8,459 bases of DNA, taken from positions 1 through 8,459 of the forward strand of contig CALKUG010000122.1 in the NCBI GenBank assembly GCA_937996765.1. The letters run 5' to 3'. The stretch's first letter is position 1, and each line of letters begins with the position of its first letter. Origin of the DNA: an uncultured Ignavibacteria bacterium (GTDB lineage Bacteria; Bacteroidota; Ignavibacteria; Ignavibacteriales; Ignavibacteriaceae). Below the pieces are notes generated by a model, which saw only the letters and a program-made list of their open reading frames with translations, was not told where the DNA came from and searched no databases. Shown here one piece after another: positions 1-6,752 of this stretch. A program made the position numbers and the translations under genes.

Positions 1-726
1 CAAGTATTTATGGAAGACCTGGTATTAAATTTTTCAGTGTACTACAGAGACGTTCGTAACTTATTAGGTATGGAAATCTTAAAGACCTACGAAGGATTCA
101 AATATGCACGCTTTATTAACCGTGACTACGGTAATGTTCGCGGTTTCTTAATCACTTTGGATAAAAGATTTAGTTCCTTCTTTAGCGCTAAACTCGACTA
201 CACCTATCAAATAGCTGAAGGAAATGCTTCGGATCCAATGTCTGTATTTAATAAAAATCAGACAAACCCTCCGATTGAAGAAGCTAAAGTTGTTGTTCCG
301 CTTGATTGGGATCAACGCCATACACTAAATCTTTCAGTTAATATCGGTGAACCAGGTGACTGGAACGCAGGTGCCATCTTCCAATACGGAAGCGGCTGGC
401 CTTATACTGAAGATGCAAAAGTATCTAACGGTGTTCGTTTCGAAAACGGCGGTATTAAACCTGCTACCTATAACGTAGATCTTCGTTTTGAGAAATTAAT
501 TGATCTCGGTGGATTGAAAATCAATACATTTCTGTTGGTGTACAACGTACTTGATATTAACAACGAGTACGGAGTATATGGAACAACAGGCAGAGCAAAT
601 ACGGATCTTAACGTTAAAGAAGCCGGTGCTATTATTGGTTTGAATACCATTGAAGAATATGTAAATAATCCTGAAATGTACTCCAAGCCCCGCGAAATCC
701 GCCTCGGATTCGGGTTTGGTTTTTAA
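1..726 (+). CDS. TonB-dependent outer-membrane receptor, C-terminal part (5' end outside window)
   Basis: The reading frame is open from the first base and ends at TAA 724-726, giving 241 residues of a protein that starts upstream; the ATG at 10 is internal, not a start. What is visible is C-terminal beta-barrel sequence: alternating polar/aromatic strands, the WDQRHTLN motif (about 307-330) typical of TonB-dependent receptor barrels, a GSGWPYT loop, a YNVLDINN strand/turn near the end, and a last strand finishing GFGFGF with terminal Phe, the usual signal for BAM-mediated outer-membrane insertion. The family uses TonB energy to import ligands such as siderophores or oligosaccharides. The plug and TonB box lie outside the window, so SusC-type membership cannot be tested. 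Linkage to beta-glucanase genes suggests glucan oligosaccharides as ligand, which is inference. The next gene starts 15 bp downstream, so co-transcription is likely. Confidence 0.85.
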   Translation, partial: QVFMEDLVLNFSVYYRDVRNLLGMEILKTYEGFKYARFINRDYGNVRGFLITLDKRFSSFFSAKLDYTYQIAEGNASDPMSVFNKNQTNPPIEEAKVVVPLDWDQRHTLNLSVNIGEPGDWNAGAIFQYGSGWPYTEDAKVSNGVRFENGGIKPATYNVDLRFEKLIDLGGLKINTFLLVYNVLDINNEYGVYGTTGRANTDLNVKEAGAIIGLNTIEEYVNNPEMYSKPREIRLGFGFGF

Positions 727-731
727 GCTTT

Positions 732-735
732 GGAG
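732..735 (+). promoter_or_regulatory. Ribosome binding site deciding the start of the large secreted protein
   Basis: GGAG lies 6 nt before ATG 742. An in-frame TTG at 730 overlaps this site and has no ribosome binding site of its own. ATG 742 also gives a clean signal peptide beginning MFRKL, so it is preferred over the TTG, which would add four residues. Confidence 0.7.
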
Positions 736-741
736 ACACTA

Positions 742-3700
742 ATGTTTAGAAAATTAACTTTACTTTACATCGTTATTCTTGCAGCCGCACTTTCGGCTCA
801 AGTATCACAACAAACGATTAAATACCGTCTCGATGAAAAAGGTAACATCAAGTATCGTCGTGAAGGTTTAATGGATGGTAATCAAGTGAGAACGTTGTTT
901 TATAACAACGGCGAAGTTGGTCAGTGGCCATATCAACCTTCAGGCGAGTGGCCCAAAGGCACAGGACACAGTTATCTTGATGGTGTTGCTCTAGTTATCT
1001 CTACCGAGATAACAGCACCGGGTAATAAGCAAGTTATTCATCCTCTCGAAACATCGTATCGCGAGTGGATGGATAAAGACCCAGTAACAGGAGCAATATG
1101 GGGACTCGAGCCATTACCGGGTTACTCAAATGTAAAAAGTGAAAAACCGGCTATTAATACCGACCCAACTTCTTGGCCTGCAGTTTGGCCTGCCGCATTG
1201 GATTTAGACGCCAATTGGAGTGGTTACTGGTATGGTTACTTTGGCCGCGGTGTTGTAAACTCTGACTTCGAAACATTCTTCGTAATGGATGATTCACGCG
1301 ATAGAGAATTTACACGCCCTCCTTACAGTTATTTCCCTGTTGCTAACGATTCAGATAGAGCAGGACTTGGTCTGCGTGTTGAAGTACGCGGGTTTCAGTG
1401 GTCGCATGTACTCGCAGAAGATATCATCTTCTGGCACTACGATATAGTTAATCTTGCCGATAACCTATACCCTACAACACTCTTCGGTTTTTATACCGAC
1501 TGCGGTGTTGGTGGAACAAATGACTCAGGCGATGACTATGCAAACTACTCTACCAAATTTGACTTAGCATACTGCTATGATGCTGATGGTTTTGGTTTGC
1601 CTGATAGATGGAAAACCGGTTATTACGGATATGCATACTTGGAAAGTCCCGGTAATGCTGTTAACGGTTTTGATGATGATGCCGATGGTATCACCGATGA
1701 GCGTAGAGATGACGGCTTAGATAACGATAAAGACTGGGTTGGCTACATGGATCTCAACGGTAACGGTAAATGGGATGCAGCTAACAACGAGCCATTAAAT
1801 AACGACGTTGGTAAAGATGGTGTTGGTCCCTTCGACCCTCAGTATCTTGGACCTGACGCCGGTGAAGGCGACGGATTACCAACTGACGGTGAACCTAACT
1901 TCGATAAAACAGATAAAGACGAATCAGATCAGATAGGTTTGACGGCGGTTTCTATATATCGCTTAGGCGATGGTGGAACAGGTGGCGGCTGGCCTAAAGA
2001 TGACGAAAGCATGTGGTTGAAAATGAACTATGCTAACTTCGATACATCTGTTCAAAAAGCTAATATCTCCATGGTATTTGCTTCGGGTCCATTTCCACTC
2101 GTTGTAAATGGTCGTGAACGTTTTAGTATGGCATTAGTTTTTGGTAATAATCTCGATGATATCGTTTTTAACAAAGAAACGGTTCAACAAATTTACAATG
2201 CTAACTACAATTTCTCAAAACCACCTTACAAACCAACTTTAACTGCTGTTGCAGGCGATAATAAAGTGTATTTGTATTGGAATCGTGTTGCTGAAGAGTC
2301 GCGCGATCCTTTCTTGGGTTTTGAGCAAAACGACCCAACAAAAGGTTACAAAAAAGATTTCGAAGGTTATTTAGTATATAGAAGCACTGATGCATCTTTT
2401 AACGATATCAAAATCGTTACAGATTCAAAAGGCGATGCTAAATACTGGAAGCCAATAGCTCAATTTGACATCATTGATAGTTTAGAAGGACCTGATCCTG
2501 TAGGTATTAATGGTGCTCATTTCTGGAGAGGTGATGAGACCGGTTTGCAACACTCGTTTGTTGATACCGATGTTAAAAATGGTATGCGTTACTATTATGC
2601 ACTTGTATCTTATGATATGGGTGACCCTGGCTTTGGAACGGGTGGTTTGCAACCTTCTGAGTGTACAAAGATTATAACCGAAGATTTCGCAGGGAATATT
2701 CAGTTTGTTGATATCAACTGTGCGGTTATAACTCCAAGTGCTGCTGTTGCAGGATATGTGCCTCCGCAAATCGAAGGAAGCATTACTGACGCAACCGGAT
2801 CGGGAAGTGGAAAACTTTCCCTCGAAATACTCAACCCTGATTTAATCAAAACAGGAAATCAGTATAAAATCGCTTTTAACTCCACGGGTACATTCCCTAA
2901 GTACAAAACAAGCACGTATAGTATCATAAAAACTTCCAATGGAGTAACCGATACTCTTTTCAGCGGACTAGATACAACGTATATGGGCAACGGTAGATAT
3001 GCTCCTCCGTTTGATGGTATTTCTCTAACCGTATTAAATGATACCACTGTATCAATAATTGATACACTTACCGGTTGGAAAAAACAGACAACTAACTTAG
3101 CATTTTCTACAGAGCCTGATTTAACAAGTAGATCAGTTCCTTGGCCGTCGAATTATGAAATTACATTTTCTGATTCACCCTTGGATACCAGTTATTTCAA
3201 TGCACCTCCGTTCTATACGCAGTTCCCTGTAAATTTGAAGGTTACTAACCTCGATAGTAATAAACAAGCTAAATTAGCAATTAAAGATGTTGATGGCTCT
3301 AAGTCTCTTACCAGTGGTGACCAAATCCAGATAATTGAGTTTATCGGAACACCTTCAGTAGCAAACTCAAGAATAGCTTGGAACGTCAATTATGGATATC
3401 CTGTTAAACCGGGTGCTACCCCAGTACCACCGGCAGCAGGAGATGTTTATCATATCGAGACAACTAAACCTTTCAAATCCGGCGATCACTTTACATTTAC
3501 TACAAAGTCTGCCGGAGTAAACAAAGAACTTGCACAGTCAGAACTCTCACAAATATCCGTAGTGCCTAACCCCTATGTTGCTACAGCAGATTGGGAAAGA
3601 GTAAACTTAAACTCAACAGGACGCGGAGAGAGAATGATTAAATTTATTAACCTGCCACAAGATTGCACAGTAAGAATTTATACTGTTTCAGGAGCACTCG

Positions 3701-3858
3701 TAAAAACACTCACTAAAGAAACATCACTCTATGATGGTTCACTTGGGTGGAACCTTGTTACTGAAGATGGTGTAGAAATTGCCTACGGATTGTATATCTA
3801 CCATGTAGATGCACCCGGAATAGGTGAGCATATTGGCAAATTTGCAGTGATTAAATAA
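742..3858 (+). CDS. Large secreted protein with calcium-loop-like region, FN3-like segment and T9SS-type C-terminal domain; function unknown
   Basis: This encodes 1038 residues with a signal peptide (MFRKLTLLYIVILAAALSAQ, cleavage probably near residue 20). Residues 25-300 are rich in Trp, Tyr and Gly and match nothing I can name. Residues 309-396 are strongly acidic, with calcium-loop-like motifs resembling thrombospondin type 3 or EF-hand loops: DDDADGITDE at 311-320 and DLNGNGKWD at 337-345. About 496-625 looks fibronectin-III-like (YLYW, GYLVYRSTD, YYYALVSYD). The end, about 936-1038, has VVPNPY, a VRIYTVSGALVKTL strand and AYGLYIYHVD, the pattern of FlgD-Ig/T9SS type A sorting domains, so secretion by T9SS to the cell surface is likely. 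No catalytic motif is evident. It lies between a TonB-dependent receptor and a PorV-like protein, the place a SusD-type binding lipoprotein would occupy in a classical polysaccharide locus, but it has no lipobox and no SusD likeness. A surface glycan-binding role is a guess. Confidence 0.8.
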   Translation: MFRKLTLLYIVILAAALSAQVSQQTIKYRLDEKGNIKYRREGLMDGNQVRTLFYNNGEVGQWPYQPSGEWPKGTGHSYLDGVALVISTEITAPGNKQVIHPLETSYREWMDKDPVTGAIWGLEPLPGYSNVKSEKPAINTDPTSWPAVWPAALDLDANWSGYWYGYFGRGVVNSDFETFFVMDDSRDREFTRPPYSYFPVANDSDRAGLGLRVEVRGFQWSHVLAEDIIFWHYDIVNLADNLYPTTLFGFYTDCGVGGTNDSGDDYANYSTKFDLAYCYDADGFGLPDRWKTGYYGYAYLESPGNAVNGFDDDADGITDERRDDGLDNDKDWVGYMDLNGNGKWDAANNEPLNNDVGKDGVGPFDPQYLGPDAGEGDGLPTDGEPNFDKTDKDESDQIGLTAVSIYRLGDGGTGGGWPKDDESMWLKMNYANFDTSVQKANISMVFASGPFPLVVNGRERFSMALVFGNNLDDIVFNKETVQQIYNANYNFSKPPYKPTLTAVAGDNKVYLYWNRVAEESRDPFLGFEQNDPTKGYKKDFEGYLVYRSTDASFNDIKIVTDSKGDAKYWKPIAQFDIIDSLEGPDPVGINGAHFWRGDETGLQHSFVDTDVKNGMRYYYALVSYDMGDPGFGTGGLQPSECTKIITEDFAGNIQFVDINCAVITPSAAVAGYVPPQIEGSITDATGSGSGKLSLEILNPDLIKTGNQYKIAFNSTGTFPKYKTSTYSIIKTSNGVTDTLFSGLDTTYMGNGRYAPPFDGISLTVLNDTTVSIIDTLTGWKKQTTNLAFSTEPDLTSRSVPWPSNYEITFSDSPLDTSYFNAPPFYTQFPVNLKVTNLDSNKQAKLAIKDVDGSKSLTSGDQIQIIEFIGTPSVANSRIAWNVNYGYPVKPGATPVPPAAGDVYHIETTKPFKSGDHFTFTTKSAGVNKELAQSELSQISVVPNPYVATADWERVNLNSTGRGERMIKFINLPQDCTVRIYTVSGALVKTLTKETSLYDGSLGWNLVTEDGVEIAYGLYIYHVDAPGIGEHIGKFAVIK

Positions 3859-3860
3859 CA

Positions 3861-3864
3861 GGAG
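3861..3864 (+). promoter_or_regulatory. Ribosome binding site deciding the start of the PorV-like gene
   Basis: GGAG lies 8 nt before ATG 3873 but only 2 nt before the in-frame ATG at 3867. The spacing favours 3873, giving a protein that begins MKYIKIIF, a normal signal-peptide start. Confidence 0.65.
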
Positions 3865-3872
3865 CTATGACA

Positions 3873-4904
3873 ATGAAATACATTAAAATAATTTTTACGG
3901 TTGTAGTGTTTTCAACTTCGCTCCTTTTAGGACAAGTATTCAAAACAGACATTTCGAAAAAAGGTACTACAGCTGCCTCATTCCTTTCGATAAGTCAAGG
4001 TGCAAGAGCAACAGCCATGGGTAGTGCCGCAGTCGGTATTTCCGGTGGAGATGCAAGTGCATTGTATTACAACCCTGCCGCTATCGCAAAGATTGACGGC
4101 ATGAGTATAGCGTTCGACCATACCAGTTGGTTCGCTGATATTAATTACAATTACCTCGCTGCTTCATTCAACTTTGGCAGTATGGGTGCACTTGGATTCA
4201 GCTTTACATCATCCGATGTAGCAGATATGCAAGTAACTACTATCAACGAACAACAAGGTACAGGCGAATACTTTACGGTTAAGGATGTTGCAGTGAGTTT
4301 AGCTTACGCCATTCAGCTTACCGATAATTTTTCTATTGGTTTTAACCCAAAGTTTATTCAACAAACAATTTGGAAAACCAGTGCAACAGGATTCGGATTA
4401 GACCTTGGTGTACAATATGTAACTCCATTTGATGATATAGTTCTTGCTATGTCTATTACCAATTTTGGTACTAAGATGCAGCTCGAAGGAACATCAACCA
4501 CCATTCTCTACGATTACGACGAAGCTAACACAGGTAATAACGATAAGATACCTGCTAATCTCGCAACAGCAGAATGGGCTTTGCCGCTTAACTTCAGAGT
4601 TGGTTTAGCATATGAGCCAATACAAACCGAAAATGTTAATCTTTTAGTTGCGATTGATGCAATGCATCCAAGTGACAACTATGAGAGTGTGAATGTAGGC
4701 GGTGAGTTAAGGTTGTATAACTTTATCGCATTACGCGGTGGTTACAAGTCATTATTCCTTGATGAATCAGAGGAAACCTTCACTTTTGGTATTGGTCTCC
4801 AACAGAGATTCGTTGGTAATCTTGGTATTAACTTTGATTACGGATTCCAAAGCTTCGGAAGACTGGAGAATATCCAGAAGTTCACAGTAGGATTATCGTT
4901 TTAA
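3873..4904 (+). CDS. PorV/PorQ-family outer-membrane protein
   Basis: The protein has 343 residues from ATG 3873. A signal peptide covers about 1-20 (MKYIKIIF...LLLGQ), followed by the family hallmark near the mature N-terminus: SQGARATAMGSAAVG (41-55) and GDASALYYNPAAIA (59-72). The rest alternates amphipathic strands as in a FadL-like beta barrel and ends KFTVGLSF with a terminal Phe, fitting BAM insertion. In the T9SS, PorV shuttles cargo that carries a C-terminal sorting domain from the SprA translocon to the PorU attachment complex; PorQ and many paralogues of unclear role share the fold. Two genes in this operon (immediately upstream and downstream) encode proteins with sorting-type C-termini, so this may be a cargo-dedicated PorV paralogue, not the housekeeping one, since no por/gld/spr core genes are seen here. 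Family membership is well supported; the exact role is inference. It starts 14 bp after the preceding stop. Confidence 0.85.
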   Translation: MKYIKIIFTVVVFSTSLLLGQVFKTDISKKGTTAASFLSISQGARATAMGSAAVGISGGDASALYYNPAAIAKIDGMSIAFDHTSWFADINYNYLAASFNFGSMGALGFSFTSSDVADMQVTTINEQQGTGEYFTVKDVAVSLAYAIQLTDNFSIGFNPKFIQQTIWKTSATGFGLDLGVQYVTPFDDIVLAMSITNFGTKMQLEGTSTTILYDYDEANTGNNDKIPANLATAEWALPLNFRVGLAYEPIQTENVNLLVAIDAMHPSDNYESVNVGGELRLYNFIALRGGYKSLFLDESEETFTFGIGLQQRFVGNLGINFDYGFQSFGRLENIQKFTVGLSF

Positions 4905-4907
4905 GGA
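4903..4907 (+). promoter_or_regulatory. Ribosome binding site of the GH16 gene, overlapping the previous stop codon
   Basis: AAGGA lies 5 nt before ATG 4913 and shares two bases with the TAA stop (4902-4904) of the PorV-like gene. This suggests tight translational linkage of the two genes within one transcript. Confidence 0.6.
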
Positions 4908-4912
4908 AAACC

Positions 4913-6706
4913 ATGAGGAATAAATTCGTTTATCTCTCTCTTATTGTTTTAGTGATGACCTGCTCCCTTTACGCTAAGCCGTATAAGGGAGCAGAATACA
5001 GAACCAAAGAAGCGTTCCTGTACGGACGCTTCGAGGTTCGATTAAAGTCTGCTAATACCGAAGGAATACTTTCATCATTTTTCACGTATGCTGAAATAAC
5101 TTCAACATCTGAATGGAATGAAATAGATATTGAAGTACTTGGGCGTTACCCCGATGATGTTCAGTTTAATACTATCACTCCCGGGCAAACCAACCACGTG
5201 AAGTCTCAACCCGTTACTTTTAATCCGCATACAGATTATCATACTTACGCTTTTGAGTGGACACCCGCTTATGTTGCGTGGTTTATTGATGATGTGGAAG
5301 TTGCAAGGCAAACGGGAGCTCATATCTTTACTTTAACTCGTGCGCAAAAATTGATGATGAATGTATGGATTCCTACGTACCCTGATTGGGTAGGGCCTTT
5401 CTATTCTGCCTCGCTTCCCGCTTTTGCGTATTACGACTGGATCAGTGTATATACTTACACGCCGGGACAGGGTAATTATGGCACAGGAAATAATTTTACT
5501 CTCAAGTTCAAAGATGAACTCAATTCATGGGACACCACCATATGGGAAAAAGCAACCCATACGTTTGGTGGAAACGATGTGGATTTTATACACGATAACA
5601 TTGTCTTCGAAAACGGTAAAATGATTTTGTGTATAACTGATGCCACAAATATCGGCTATAAAGATGTAGCTAAACCCACAGTTTTATGGTCGAGAATGCA
5701 ACACGGTAAAGTATTGGTGAGATTTTCGGAAGAGGTAGAAAAATCCTCGGCTGAAACTCTAGCTAATTATGTACTTTCAGGTGTAACCATAAAATCGGCG
5801 CGCCTTTTTGGAGACAATAAAACAGTTGAGCTTGAAATTGTAGGATATGATAATTCAGTAAACTACAATCTTATTGTAAAAGATGTAAAGGATACCTGGA
5901 AAACTCCAAACGTTATGTCTGCAAAGGGAATCGCTTTAACCAAAGAAACGCCTCTTTCATTCCCATTGAAGGTCAATGTAGGTGGTGGAAAAGCTTATGA
6001 TTTTGTTGCAGATCAAGAGTTCAAACCCACAACAGAATATGGTTATTCTGAAGGTTCAACAGGTAGCTTTAATTTTGATGTTCAAGGTACTACACAGGAT
6101 TCTGTTTACAGAACTGAAAGAGCCGGATTGGGGCAGTATATTGTACGAGTACCAAATGGTGTTTATAAAGCCCGTTTACTAATGGCTGAGAACTACTTTG
6201 ATAACTCCGGCAAACGCGTTACTGATATCTATATCGAATCAAAGAAGATTGCCACAGTTGATGTTTTTGCGGCTAAAGGAAAAAGTAATGCCTATGAATT
6301 ATCAGCTGATAATATTTCCGTTACCGATGGTCAACTTACCATCCAATTTGCATCAATAGTTGATAGAGGAATTCTGAACGGACTGATAGTTGAGCAAATT
6401 GCCGTAAGCAACGACTCGGATAGAGGAAATACTAATCCCTCAGATTTTCAATTAAAACAAAATTTCCCCAATCCCTTTAACGGAGAAACTCGAGTTGAGT
6501 ATGCAATTAATCGCTCGGGTAATTATCGCTTCAAAGTGCATAACACGCTCGGAGAATTGATAATACAAAAAAATCTGGGCTATAAAGAGGCAGGTACTCA
6601 TTCGCTAAATGTTTCAACTGAACAAATTGGCACATCTGGAGTATTTCTCTACACCATAGATAATGGTGAAATTGCCCAAACCAGAAAAATGATAGTGCTT
6701 AAGTAG
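4913..6706 (+). CDS. Circularly permuted GH16 beta-1,3-1,4-glucanase (lichenase type) with Ig-like, malectin-like and T9SS sorting domains
   Basis: This encodes 597 residues. A signal peptide ends near SLYA (21). The GH16 domain spans about 22-250. Its catalytic motif WNEIDIE (68-74) gives E70 as nucleophile and E74 as acid/base, with D72 between; the ExDxE spacing is that of lichenases, whereas laminarinases usually have ExDxxE. The order is permuted: EYRTK (28-32) through WISVY (176-180), normally the C-terminal portion, comes first; then TYTPGQG (181-187); then FTLKFKDELNSWDTTIWEK (195-213) and ENGKMIL (233-239), normally N-terminal. The Fibrobacter succinogenes lichenase has this order, including the TPGQG junction. 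About 253-343 resembles an SbsA-type Ig domain, and about 352-498 a malectin-like putative carbohydrate-binding domain (VNVGGG, NGVYKARLLMAE). Residues 511-597 form a T9SS type A sorting domain starting FQLKQNFPNPFN. The enzyme is expected to be exported and to cleave mixed-linkage beta-glucan; the exact substrate is inferred. Confidence 0.9.
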   Translation: MRNKFVYLSLIVLVMTCSLYAKPYKGAEYRTKEAFLYGRFEVRLKSANTEGILSSFFTYAEITSTSEWNEIDIEVLGRYPDDVQFNTITPGQTNHVKSQPVTFNPHTDYHTYAFEWTPAYVAWFIDDVEVARQTGAHIFTLTRAQKLMMNVWIPTYPDWVGPFYSASLPAFAYYDWISVYTYTPGQGNYGTGNNFTLKFKDELNSWDTTIWEKATHTFGGNDVDFIHDNIVFENGKMILCITDATNIGYKDVAKPTVLWSRMQHGKVLVRFSEEVEKSSAETLANYVLSGVTIKSARLFGDNKTVELEIVGYDNSVNYNLIVKDVKDTWKTPNVMSAKGIALTKETPLSFPLKVNVGGGKAYDFVADQEFKPTTEYGYSEGSTGSFNFDVQGTTQDSVYRTERAGLGQYIVRVPNGVYKARLLMAENYFDNSGKRVTDIYIESKKIATVDVFAAKGKSNAYELSADNISVTDGQLTIQFASIVDRGILNGLIVEQIAVSNDSDRGNTNPSDFQLKQNFPNPFNGETRVEYAINRSGNYRFKVHNTLGELIIQKNLGYKEAGTHSLNVSTEQIGTSGVFLYTIDNGEIAQTRKMIVLK

Positions 6707-6740
6707 TTTCGTTTGTAAAAATTAACAAGGTAGAATCAAA

Positions 6741-6745
6741 AAAGG
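6741..6745 (+). promoter_or_regulatory. Probable ribosome binding site of the GH3 gene
   Basis: AAAGG lies 7 nt before ATG 6753. No better start with a ribosome binding site is seen nearby, and this start yields a signal peptide directly. Confidence 0.5.
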
Positions 6746-6752
6746 TAATTTT

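Noticed and set aside
2201..3047. Three short antisense open frames within the large secreted protein gene
   Set aside because: They have no ribosome binding sites or family features and lie opposite a continuous 1038-codon gene.
4913..4978. Lipoprotein signal (Cys17 in the GH16 precursor)
   Set aside because: The residues before the Cys are V-M-T, which do not fit a lipobox, and a good signal peptidase I site (SLYA) follows. A T9SS sorting domain also makes lipoprotein anchoring unlikely.
5424..5624. A 66-codon + strand open frame in another phase within the GH16 gene
   Set aside because: It overlaps the permuted half of the GH16 domain, which is conserved in the main frame. It does not mark a frameshift, because the main frame continues with clear family motifs on both sides.
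4913..5662. GH16 domain truncated at its N-terminus
   Set aside because: The apparently missing N-terminal half is present after the C-terminal half at residues 195-250, so the domain is complete but permuted.
5982..6182. A second out-of-phase open frame within the GH16 gene
   Set aside because: It overlaps the malectin-like domain, which reads through intact in the main frame. The composition looks random.
6707..6752. Possible promoter or terminator in the 46-bp gap before the GH3 gene
   Set aside because: A TTTG at 6712-6715 could be a Bacteroidota -33 element, but no TAnnTTTG -7 box follows at suitable spacing. The 7-bp inverted repeat AAAATTA/TAATTTT (6718-6724 and 6746-6752) is purely A/T with a 21-nt loop, too weak for a terminator.
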